Below are positions 38,301 to 49,006 of a stretch of 64,000 nucleotides of DNA, piece after piece. Numbering within the stretch: the stretch's first letter is position 1; the number at the start of each line of letters is the position of its first letter. The stretch is from positions 8,185,043 through 8,249,042 of the forward strand of contig CM039509.1 in assembly GCA_022432975.1 (NCBI GenBank), read 5' to 3'. A model generated the notes under the pieces. That model saw only the letters and a program-made list of their open reading frames with translations, ran no database searches and was not told the DNA's origin. Source of the DNA: Begonia masoniana. Lineage: Eukaryota > Streptophyta > Magnoliopsida > Cucurbitales > Begoniaceae. Both the position numbers and the translations under genes were made by a program.

Positions 38301-40052
38301 GAGGAAGAGAAGACATATCTTCTTCAACAAGTTCATCCATTGGTTTGCTTCCACCTACCATAATCACTTCCACATTTACCCTTCCATTAGATTTTAACCT
38401 AATTGGCTTGTTTTGATTACACTTAGTTTGGTTTTCCCTCAAACATTCCATCATTTTAACCAAAATATTCATTGTATAATATAATATTAATCCCGTTTAA
38501 ACGATCCGGGAAAAACTATTACATGGCAAAAATGCCAGGTGTTACAGGATATTTTTCTAAAAAGGGGGGACTACGTAGAGAGAGAAGATTGGCTTGCTGG
38601 AGAAGAAGCTCTGGATCTGAAGAAGAACCCCAGACGCCGTTCTTGAATTCTCTCATTCTTTTATTAATTTTATTGCATTATTTTCTCTCTATGAACACTA
38701 TTGTTTTTATTTTAATTATGTCTCGTAGATAAACTCTTTAATCTTGGTTAGGAGAGAAACTACTCATTACATGTTTTATGATTGATCTATGAAGGCTACG
38801 TATTTTCATTGAATGATTTCTCATGATTTGAACTGGAGATTCCGCATGATTTGAACTGCTTAATTCAATTTATGTCGATAGACAAGTTTGATTTCACATA
38901 TTCCTATTGTATCGATAGGTAAATAGGAATTAAAGATGCATGAGAAATTGAATAGATTAAAAGTGTTGCAAAATAGCTAACATTAATCTATTTGGCATTT
39001 AAGAATAGGTTCACAAGAAAATTCAGATTAGTTTTTGTCTTTTTAAAATCGAAAAGAAAAATTCTAAAACGAAATTTATCTAGGCAATTCGACGGAACCC
39101 TAGAAAATATAAAAATTCTTGCTGTTCTATGATTAATACTGTAGCATTGCTAGTGCATTTTTTGTTATGATTGAACTGCTTAATCAATTTATGTCGATAG
39201 ACAATTTTGATTTCACATATTCCTATTGTATCGATAGGTAAATAGGAATTAAAGATGCATGAGAAATTGAATAGATTAAAAGTGTTGCAAAATAGCTAAC
39301 ATTAATCTATTTGGCATTTAAGAATAGGTTCACAAGAAAATTCAGATTAAGTTTTTGTCTTTTTAAAATCGAAAAGAAAATTCTAAAACGAATTTATCTA
39401 GGCAATTCGACGGAACCCTAGAAATATAAAAATTCTTGCTGTTCTATGATTAATACTGTAGCATTGCTAGTGCATACAATCTTTCGTGATATTCCTCGTC
39501 TAATTCAATTCATATCGACAGATAGTTTGATGTTTCATGTTTATATTTTATCGACAGGTAAATATAAATGTTAAGATGCACGATTGATTAATTGGATTAA
39601 TACGTTACAAAGTAGTTAACGTTAATTCGATTGGCGATAAGAATAGAGCATATAGAAAATTCAATATTAGTTACATTCATTCAAAGTCGAAGGAAATTCT
39701 AATTTGAATTTATCGGCAATTCGAAAGAATCCTAGAATTATTTAATTCTTGCTGTTCTTAGACAATGCTGCAGAGCATTACCATAGCATCAGTGTAAAAT
39801 TCTTGTAACGAAGAAATCGATCCTAGCCAAGGCCTTCTTTTATTATTTTTACCTCGTTTATTCTGATTTAATTTGTTTCATCGCAATTCTGATTTTATTT
39901 ATATTTATTTTCATCCATCATTTTAATATTTTTATAAGATTTTTATAGCGATTAATTCAATTAACATTATCCTCGTGGGATCGATACTTTACTTACTCAT
40001 TACTTCGTTAGCGACACGTGCACTTGCGTGTAAGTATGTAAAATCACTAACA
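35394..40052 (+). repeat. E3 3' LTR, split by solo LTR E4
   Basis: Left part 35394-35912 and right part 38552-40052 join to match the 5' LTR. There is one extra copy of the 310-bp module: A at about 38860, A' at about 39163 and B at about 39488, against A and B only in the 5' LTR. Confidence 0.92.
35913..38546 (-). mobile_element. E4: solo LTR of the E1 family inside the E3 3' LTR
   Basis: On the minus strand it begins TGTAACACCTGGCATTTTTG and ends GGGCTGTCACA. It is flanked by a perfect 5-bp duplication ggata (35908-35912 and 38547-38551). The 2634 bp are collinear with the E1 LTR, including the TGACGTCA cluster (36320-36720), the donor-like CAG|GTAAGT near 37932 and the palindromic GGCCCTTAAGGCCCTAC motif near 37896. 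No internal region remains, so it arose by recombination between two LTRs of a full insertion. It is more diverged from the E1 LTRs than these are from each other. Confidence 0.93.
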
Positions 40053-40318
40053 ATGGGGTCCACAATGTCTTCCATGTTTCGATGCTGAGAAAATGTGTAC
40101 GAGATCCAACTTAGATCGTGAAACAGGTGGACTTTGATATCATGCCGACGCTGACGTATGAAGAAAGGCCCATACAGATATTGGATATGTCACTCAAAGT
40201 ATTGCGAAACAAGGTGGTTCCACTGGTAAAAGTGTTATGACGCAACCACAATGTGGTGGAAGCCACATGGGAAAGACAAGCGGATGTCAGGGCCCAGTAT
40301 CCGAAGCTATTCGCTTAA
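40053..40318 (+). pseudogene. E1 pol, last block (chromo-like tail)
   Basis: Resumes as GVHNVFHVSMLRKCVRDPT, followed by a stop. It then reads YEERPIQILDMSLKVLRNK, another stop, and VEATWERQADVRAQYPKLFA before the final stop. A purine-rich tract (about 40343-40358) abuts the 3' LTR at 40359. Confidence 0.88.
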
Positions 40319-40358
40319 GCAAATTTTGGGGACAAAATTTCTGTTAAGGTGGGTGGAA

Positions 40359-43121
40359 TGTAACACCCGGCATTTTTGCCATGTAATAGTTCTCCCGGAT
40401 CATTTAAACGGGATTAATATTATATTAATACAAAGGAATGTTTTGGTTGGATTGTTGGAATAATTAATGGAGAACTAAACTAATGTGTAACTAAACCAAA
40501 ACACTAAGTTGAAATGCATGGAAGAGCAAATTGGGGAGAAATTAAGGTTGGTGGGAGATAACCAATGGATGATTGCCAAGTGGCAATAACTTGCTGAGAA
40601 ACCTACCTATTCTCCTTCCTTCTACGTGAACATTGTTGTGCATTTTTCTTTCTCTGTATTCCTCTCCATATTCTCTCTTCCAGTCGACAAATCAACCATC
40701 GAAGTTACTCCGATTTTCCCAGATTCCTTTCTGTTTTTCCACTAAGGTAATCATCTGTTATTGCTAACAAGCTTGGACAAGTTTAATGTGGGTTTTTCCC
40801 GAAGTTTAGGGTTATGGTAATTTGTGAAAAACTCACTGTCTTTGGATGAAAACACATCGGTTTGTTTTCTAAGGGTTTGAATGAGTTTGGAACAGACTCT
40901 TCTGACTTATTTGTTAGCATTTGCAGCTTGTTTATTTTCTGATCGTACATGTACAGGTTCGAACATTTCCGAGGCTTTCCGGCTAACTGCATCGCAGATA
41001 ACAGGTAAGTTCATAACCGTAGGTTGGCCCTTAAGGCCCTACATCACAGAGGTACTAGGTTTCCTGTTCTGTCGGGTTGTTTTGGGTAGAAAAGTTATAG
41101 TCTATGTTCTGAAATGTCTGGCTTCGATTTACCTTCTGTTGTCTTATTTCTGCTGTCTGCCTGTTTAAGTTCAAGCACCGTTCATGCATACACGTTTTCT
41201 CTGAAAGACATGCAAATGATTTCTGTACACTGTTTGAAACTAAACAAGATAAAATCCGACTGAAATGTACCAGGTTAAGTGCGAGACGGGGACTGACCCC
41301 AGAACTGTTTACTGTACTGTACCCCTGATTGTGCCTGATAGTGCACCCTCCCCCTCCCCCACTGTTTGCCAGTTCCCCTATAAACTCCACTTAATTCTAC
41401 TGCCACTGTAACTTAATGCTCTGTACTGTCACCGTATTTCTGAAAAACTGCATGCATAGCATTTTGCATCACTGCATTCTGATTATGTCCTTACTGAGTT
41501 TTAGACTCATAGGTGAACTCTCTGATGTAGGTACTGAACCTGAAACCGAGGACCTTGTTCCTCAAAATGATGATCTGATGTAAATGGTGGATCGAGCTCA
41601 CAGGGTGGTTGCTGCAGATAGACATAATTCTGTTCTGAGGTTCAAGTTTTAAAATGCAGTTTATATTGTAAAGTTTTATGAAATTCTGGTCTTTGTGTTA
41701 AAAGCCCTGTAGAAAACTTCTGTTTTGGGAGTTTCTGTAAATCTATGTTAAGTTTTATATTGTCTTTGAAATTTTGAAACAATGCATAGATTCTGTTTCA
41801 ATGTTTAAAACCGCTGTATTTGACAGTTAAGTTTGTATTCTAGCGTATTCTGGAATTTGTTTGGGATATTCTCTGATAATCTGTGCGTGGATTGTCTCTG
41901 GTTTTGGAATAATCCCTGCAGTTTGTTTTCTTGAAATCTGTCATTTGTAATGAAGGTCTGAAACCTGTATGCCTTCTGTTGTGCTCGAGAACCATGTTTT
42001 GAATTGGTTTGAGAATCTGAGACTTTCATGTTTTCTGTTCTTTAAGCTCTCTGTCTATATGTTTTCTGTTAAAAGTTGTCAAATTCTGCCCCTTTTAAAC
42101 TGCATCTTCCGATCACGTTTAATGCATCCACCGATAGTCACAGTTCACATTTTGTCTTATCTCATCCACCGGTGAACAGTTGATTTCATCAGTCTTAGTT
42201 ACTTCTGCCGGTTTCATCTGTCTCTCAGTTTAACTTCATCTTTCGACGACGTCATCTCCATCTTCCGATGACGTCACCATAGCTTTTCTTCTGCTGATTA
42301 CGTTTACTGCCTTTATCTGCTGATGACGTCATCACATCTTTCGATGACGTCATCAAATAATCCGATTCCGTTTAATGCCTGCATCTACCGTCTGACGTCA
42401 TCTCCTCTTCCGATGACGTCATCCACTGTTTTCATCTCCTGCCGATTACGCTTAATGCCTACATCTTCCGGTGACGTCATCTATCTTCCGATGATGTCAT
42501 CACCTTCTGCCGATTACGTTTACTATCTGTATCTGCGGATGACGTCTTCACATCTTCCGGTTGACGTCATCCATCTTCCGGCTGACGTCATCACCTCATC
42601 CGATCTCAGCCGCTGTCTGTTCCTTCCGGCTGACGTCATCTCCGCTTCTGCCTTTGCATTTATATCTTTCGGCTGACGTCATTCAAGTCTTCCGCCCAGT
42701 TTTAAACTAAGTTTTCCGCCAGTGCTCTGCCTACGTCTTTCTGTTTTATTCTGTTTCCATGTTTTATTGCCCAGTTCTGTTCCTTGTTCCTCCCCGTCTC
42801 CGTTGTTATTCGCTTCTATAGTCCAGCCAACTGTATCCTGTTTGTTTTAACTCCAGAGGACTCTCTCTCTCTGTAAATGTTTTCTGTTACTCACTGTAGC
42901 TTCTCCCTCTCTGTAAAGTTACGTTTTTTTTAGGGTTTGCGATGACAGTGCATGTTTCCTGTCATTCGATTTCGTTTCTCTGTAAATATTTTTAAGTATA
43001 ATGTCCACTGTCTTGACCGATCTGTTCAAAAAAAAAAAATAGTCACCGTTTCCCGTCCACTGTCCCGAAGTGACGGCTCCGATCCCGGACTCCGATTGGG
43101 ATCCGGTTTCGGGTCGTCACA
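40359..43121 (+). repeat. E1 3' LTR
   Basis: 2763 bp, about 99 percent identical by eye to 11652-14410, with the same TGACGTCA cluster (42240-42685). It ends at GTCGTCACA, after which MULE-1 sequence resumes. Confidence 0.94.
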
Positions 43122-43164
43122 AAAAATCTGCGAGCTAGTCGTAATCCATGGCGCATTCAAAGCC

Positions 43165-43506
43165 ATGGATTGGTACTCTTGGCTATCAAAGATCGGGCTA
43201 GACCCTTCTCTGGTTTACGAATATGGCCTAGCATTTTCCCATAACGAGCTCGAAGAGGAAGACGTAATTTACTTCAACCACGAGTTTCTCCAAAGCGTCG
43301 GCGTTTCCATAGCCAAACATAGGCTAGAAATCCTTAAGATAGCGAGAAAAGAAAAGGGTTCAAGCCCTCTGTCCATGGCCAGGCTTCTAGTTTCGTTTGA
43401 GAACGCGAAGAAGTGCTTGGCTCAATACGTGCGCCAAAAATGGGGCTGTAACGATCAGAAGAGTGCTCTTGTGGTACTGCCGAGGTCGAGGCAGGAAGGA
43501 GGGAGG

Positions 43507-43510
<4 letters not shown>
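43165..43510 (+). pseudogene. Captured SAM-domain gene fragment inside MULE-1
   Basis: Starts MDWYSWLSKIGLDPSLVYEY and covers a complete sterile alpha motif (HNELEEEDVIYFNHEFLQSV, SIAKHRLEILKIARKEKG). A basic segment KCLAQYVRQKW and ALVVLPR follow. This matches the start of a known group of small plant SAM proteins. The usual C-terminus is replaced by a GA microsatellite and the MULE terminal repeat, through which the frame stays open to a stop near 43590. The fragment is separated from the other captured exon (11332-11439) by E1. The open frame may reflect recent capture rather than function. Confidence 0.8.

Positions 43511-43513
<3 letters not shown>

Positions 43514-43553
<40 letters not shown>
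43514..43553 (+). repeat. (GA)n microsatellite at the inner edge of the MULE-1 right terminal repeat
   Basis: About 20 GA units. The opposite terminal repeat has a short CT run at the mirror position (11262-11273), so this is an expanded version of a shared short tract. Confidence 0.93.
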
Positions 43554-43555
<2 letters not shown>

Positions 43556-43719
43556 ATTTGGGCATTTTGAAAGACTTCTGTCAAAATTAACTGAAAAATT
43601 GACGGGAGGGTTTAAATTGCAAACGTTTAATACGATAGGGTTTGATTGGGTCAAAAATAAACGTCAGGGGCCAAATGACCACTGACCCCATACATTGGGG
43701 GCTAAATTGAACTTTTCCC
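43551..43719 (-). repeat. MULE-1 right terminal inverted repeat
   Basis: Reverse complement of the left repeat. The outer end CTTTTCCC is followed at once by the 9-bp duplication taaaaatta. Confidence 0.9.
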
Positions 43720-44280
43720 TAAAAATTATTAATAGATGTAATTAATATAATAAATTAGGAAAAGTTCAATTTATCCCCCAACGTATGGGGTCAGTGCTCA
43801 TTTGGCCCCTGACGTTTATTTTTGACCCAATCAAACCCTATCGTATAGACGTTTGCAATTCAAACCCTCCCATTAAGTAGGTCGTTAAAATTGACACGTT
43901 CTCGGCACGTGCACTGATTAATCCCCAAAATACCCTCTTTCCTTCCGAAAGTTAAAATTGTCTGAAGGTTCTCAACCCTAATTTTTTTCGTTGTCTGGTC
44001 GCGTTTCCTCTCTCTCTAGCATCTCACCGACAGTCGAATTGCGCGAATGCATAAGATGTTGCCTTTGATTGATACAGCCTGTTTGATGAGACTGATGTTC
44101 TAATCGATAGGCAGGATCTGGAACTAGGACTCCGTGGGGAACTCGTTGATTGAATTGGCAGGGAGGCAGAGAGATGAAATTTGGTAGATTTTGTTCTCTA
44201 TAAAATTGGTTTCCTAGTAGATAATCTGGAGCAAGAAATTGAGCTTCGAAGCCTTGTGTTGTGGAGGTATTTGGAAGGTG

Positions 44281-44328
44281 AATGGAATCGAAAAATGCGA
44301 CGCCGGTGAAGATTCTTGATGTCTATGA
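44281..44328 (+). pseudogene. Exon-like fragment in MULE-2 (left)
   Basis: Sixteen codons from an ATG ([16 protein letters not shown]), ending at a good donor GAG|GTAGGT. It looks like a short first exon, source unknown. It is too short to assign and may be chance. Confidence 0.3.
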
Positions 44329-47300
44329 GGTAGGTCGGAAATCCCCAACCTTTGTCGCTTTTTTTTTGTCAGCCGCAAAAAAATTTTGAGTGTGGCTCGC
44401 AACTTGAGTCAGTGTTCTTGATGTTATGAAATGTTTCGAAATGTCCTGCCAATGGCCTTTCCCATACTTCTCTAGCCCCTATACGAACAATATGAAACAA
44501 AAATTTAGTATTTCTTCAGTTAAAGTGTTGTGAGAATGCTAGTATTGGTGGGAAAATACTCAACAATATTTCTCACAAGAACGTTTACAGAGAAAAGATG
44601 AGAGAGAAACTACAATAAGAAAACGAAAAAGATAAACGAATTAAAGAAACAGACAATTCACACCCTCCTCATGTCTCTCTCCTCTGCTTATAACGCCTTC
44701 CTCTCCCAACAGTAAGGACACGTTGGCAACAAGCTAGTTAGTGACATCTGGTTGAATCAACTGGGCTCGGGCTCGCTGTGGTCTACTGCGCGTCTTCTTG
44801 GTGGCCCAGCTACGCAGTCCGTCTTGGGGGCCCTGTCCACGACAGTCCTCCCCCTCAGATAGACCTTGTCCCCAAGGTCGGAAATCAGGAAACCGAGCAG
44901 TAATCATATCTAAGTCCACCGACGTAGCATCTGAAACCGGGCGCTCCTGCCATTGGATCAGCCACTGAGTGATAGGAAAATTGCCGCGCTTGACGACTCG
45001 GGTTTGCAGGAGGCGGAGTGAGGTCTCCGGTGAGTTATCGGCGTAAATGTCTGGAGGAAGAACAAGTGAAAAAATGGCCTGGCTGCCAATGGTCTTTTTT
45101 AACAATGACACATGAAAAACCAGGTGAATACGAGCCCCACGCGGGTAATGCCAGTTTGTAGGCGACCTGACCAACTTGCGACAGAATCTGGAACGGGCCA
45201 AAGTATTTTGGAGCGAGCTTATGAGCCGGCCTGGCAGCAACAGACAGTTGGCGATACGGCTGGAGCTTGAGATATACCCAGTCGGCTGTTTGAAAACTCT
45301 GTTCGGTTCTGTGGCGATTAGCATAGAGCTTCATCCGATGTTGAGCCTGGGAAATGTTTTCTTTCAGTAAGAGATCCATCGCGTGGTGATCTCGGAGATA
45401 GCCATCTGCGGTGGCAGAAGAAGATTGCAAATAAGGGCCCAACGCCAAATGAGGCGGGGACAGCCCGTACAAAGCTTCAAAAGGCAACATTTTAATGGCT
45501 GTTTGTACTGTGATATTATACCACCATTCAGCCAAGGGAAGCCACTGCCACCACGCCAAAGGCTTCCGGAATGTCATACAACGGAGATACATCTCGAGGT
45601 ATTGATTCAGACGTTCAGTTTGGCCATCAAACTCCGGGTGGTACACGGTGGCGGTATCCAGCTCCGCCCCCAAGGAAGAGAAAACCAATTGTCAAAAAGC
45701 GGAGAGAAAAATTGGATCCCTGTCTGAAACCATAGACAGTGGGATGCCATGCAACTTGAAGATATTATCCAGAAAGAGGTTAGCAACCTGAACCGCTGTG
45801 AATGGGTGGTGAAGGGCCAAAAAGTGAGCGTATTTGGTGCAACGATCAACGACCACCAAAATGCAATTGGAATGAAGGGAGCTGGGTAGACCTTCAATGA
45901 AATCCATAGCGATGTGGGTCCAGGGTTGTTGGGGAATTAGCAGGGGTTGGAGCAGGCTAGGATAGGGTACATTTTCATGCTTGCACCGCTGACAGGTATC
46001 ACAATTTGTGACGTAAGCTCGAACGTCGGAAGTAAGGCCTGGCCACTAGAACAGTGACTTTGCTCGATGAAGCGTAGCTTGTATCCCGGAGTGGCCACCT
46101 TCTGCCGAATCATGAAGATTTTTGAGGACCTTGGATCAGATGGAGTTCCCCTGACCCAAAACCAGTATGCCTGTGAAACGAATAATGCCATTCGAAAAAG
46201 AGAAGGAAGAGTCAGTGGATGAATCCACCGCAAGTTTGGTAATCAAATTAGCTGCCCAAGCATCACCCTCATAGCTAGAAAGAACTTTCTGTATCCATTG
46301 TGGGGTATTGATGGAAATGCTGTGGCATTGCGGACTTGTCGGCGGCAGAGAGACAGTTTGTCGAGAGAGAGCATTGGCCACCACGTTATATTTACCCTGC
46401 CTGTACTCTATCTGATAGTCCAAACCCAGCAATTTGGATAGCCATTTTTGTTGCAGTGGAGTAGTGATGCGTTGCTCCAACAAGTACTTTAGAGATTGGT
46501 GATCGGTCTGGATGATGAAACTGTTGCCCTCTAAATAGTGACGCCAGAGTTAGACCACGGCCACCAAAGCAAGTAGCTCCTTCTCATAAATGGACAACCC
46601 CATATTTTTCAGATTAAATGGTTTGCTTATGAAAGCTATAGCCCGTCGATTCTGCATCAAAACTGCACCCATTCCTCCCTGACATGCATCGGTTTGAACA
46701 ATGAAAGGCTGTGAGAAATCTGGTAGTGTTAAAACAGGAGGTTCGCTCATGGCCTGGATGAAGGACTGGAAAGCGTCTTCTGCCGCCGAGTCCCAGACGA
46801 AGGCATCCTTTTTCAGGAGAGATGTAAGTGGCTTCGCCAAGATTCCATAACCGCGGATGAACTTTCGATAGTAGCCTGTTAAACCCAAGAATCCCCGTAA
46901 TTGTTTGATATTGGTGGGCGATGGCCAACTCACCATAGCTGCGATTTTAGCAGGATTGGCCTTGACCCCCTTGCTGGATATAACGTGGCCCAGGTAACCT
47001 ACTTCTGTCTGACTGAACGAGCACTTAGATTCCTTGGAAACCAATTGATGCTGGAGCAGCACCCGTGGAACAGTTTTCAAGTGCTCACAATGGGCCTCCA
47101 CCGAGGAACTGTAAACCAGGATATCATCGAAAAACACGAGAACAAACTTACGCAAATATGGACGGAAAATGGAGTTCATGAGGGCTTGAAATGTTGCAGG
47201 TGCATTAGTGAGACCGAAAGGCATGACGCAGAACTCATATAATCCTCATCCCTCACCTGAATCTGGTGGTATCCAGCCCGTAAATCAATTTTGGAGAAAA

Positions 47301-49006
47301 CTGTGGAACCATGCAGCTCGTCCAGCAATTCAAAATGATAGGCATCGGAAATTTGTCTTTAATGGTAATGACATTCAACTGCCTGTAATCGACGCAAAAC
47401 CTCCATTGCCCATTTTTTTTCTTTACCAACAGTACCGGCGATGCGAACGAGCTATTGCTCGGAACAATAATGCCTTCATCCAGCATCTCTTGAAACAGTT
47501 TCTCTATCTCTGTCTTTTGAGAGAAAGGGCATCGATAAGGCGACATTCGGGTTGTAGTGGAATCTGATGGTCATGACTTCTCTCCGGTGGCAATCCCGAT
47601 CGCTGGGTGAAAACACCAGCGAAATCTTGTACTATTGCTTTCACCCATTCCGGTCTTCGTAACTCGGGTTCTGACTCCATCGTTTGCAGTTGGGCCACGA
47701 ATCCACCAGGCTGATTCTTCCAACTCGTATGTAGGGCCTTCAGTTTGGGTGTTTTGCTGATGTCTACATAAGGTAAACGAAGGGGAGTACCTTCATACTG
47801 GATCAGCAATTGTTGAGAGGCGGGTCAAAAGTGACTGGGCTATGGGCTGCGATCCAATCAATACCCAAAATCACATCGCTTCCCTCGAATTTCAGAGTTC
47901 GCAGAGGGTAAGTGAAAGGAAAACCTAGCATCTTCCACGTCACCAGGGCAGATAACTCTTTGCTGCTCAGCTTCTCGCTGTTAGCCACCACCACGTTGGC
48001 GATCTTCCGCGATTTCGTTGGTAAGAGGAAATGAGCTACCAGTCTTTCGTCAATGAAGCTATTGGTGCTTCCACTGTCAATAAGGATTGAGATATGTTGT
48101 ACACCTAGCTGCCCTGAGATTCTTACTGTGGAGTTTGTTGTATGGCCGGTGAGAGCGTGAAGGGAGACCTCTAAAGGTGTTGTCTCCTGGTCGTTGCCCG
48201 GATCTTCGCTATCGATGGATTCTATTTTGTCATCTTCAGCAGACTCGACGACGAGGACATTTAGCAATCGATTCTTGCAGACATGCCCCATAAAATACTT
48301 TTCATCGCATTTAAAACAGAGTCCCAGTTTTCGTTTTAACTATAGATCCGCCTGTGGAATTTTCTGTACTTTATATGGCAATTTCGTAATGTTGACTTCG
48401 TTGTGCTGAGGATTCACCGGAGTTGCCCTTGATGTCTTTACCCACTTAGGGTGAGGTAGCTGTCGAGCTGAACTCCACCCTTTGCTCAGTACGCCGATGG
48501 CGGTCTCTTGTAGTGTGGCTACTTCTATCGCCTATTCTAATGTTGCCGATCGAGCGATCTTGACCATCGCTCGGATTTCTTCCTTCAATCCACTAGTGAA
48601 TCCCGCAATCCAGAATGATTCCGGCATCTTTGGTAGTCGAGTTTGGGCCTAGGCCTTCAGCTCTTCAAATTTCTCCAGGTACTTTGAGACAGTTCTGGTC
48701 TGAGTAACCTTACTGAGTGTCTCCAGTATATCCGCACCCGGGGTGGACGAAAAACGTTTGCACAGAGCCACTGTAAACTGTCACCAGGTAACTCCAGGTC
48801 TCGTCACTACCCACCCCTGATACCACACATCAGCTTTGTCCCATAGAAATAATTCTGCCATTTCCAGTTTTTGATCTTCTGGAATGTGGTGTAACTCAAA
48901 ATATCGATCCGCTTTCCTAATCCATTCCTATGGATTGTCACCCATGAAGTAAGACAGTTCCAGCTTCAGAAATCGCATGAATTGGTGGTCGTAGCGTGGG
49001 TGAACT

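Larger units (their letters stand above)
30136..40052 (+). mobile_element. E3: Athila-like Ty3/gypsy element with pol deleted
   Basis: LTRs are 30136-31827 (1692 bp) and 35394-40052 (interrupted by E4). Ends are TGATAACTC...CACTAACA, with a perfect 5-bp duplication atggg (30131-30135 and 40053-40057). The primer site TGACGCCGTTGCCGGGG (31834-31850) pairs with tRNA-Asp apart from one mismatch and is typical of Athila/Tat-type elements. The polypurine tract AAGTTTGGGGGTATT abuts the 3' LTR. Gag is readable, but reverse transcriptase, RNase H and most of integrase are missing, so this copy is non-autonomous. Confidence 0.93.
11652..43121 (+). mobile_element. E1: Tekay/Del-type Ty3/gypsy retrotransposon, defective, with E2 and E3 nested inside
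   Basis: LTRs 11652-14410 and 40359-43121 (2.76 kb each) start TGTAACACCCGG, end GTCGTCACA and are nearly identical. The flanks gaaaa (11647-11651) and aaaaa (43122-43126) are an imperfect 5-bp duplication. The internal region reads gag, zinc knuckle, protease, reverse transcriptase, RNase H, integrase and a chromo-like tail, in three blocks: 14564-18126, 29531-30135 and 40053-40318. It is broken by two younger elements. The long LTRs and the integrase wording ([20 protein letters not shown]) fit the Tekay/Del chromovirus clade. Confidence 0.92.
11086..43719. mobile_element. MULE-1: Mutator-like element (Pack-MULE type) hosting the gypsy nest
   Basis: Terminal inverted repeats of about 170 bp at 11086-11258 and 43551-43719 both begin GGGAAAAGTTCAATTTAG and stay alignable inward through GAAGTCTTTCAAAATG. 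They are flanked by a perfect 9-bp duplication, taaaaatta (11077-11085 and 43720-43728), the size expected for Mutator superfamily transposases. Without the later insertion E1 (11652-43121) the element is about 1.16 kb and encodes no transposase. Instead it carries an exon-like piece (11332-11439) and a SAM-domain gene piece (43165 onward). This is the pattern of a gene-capturing, non-autonomous MULE. Confidence 0.9.
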
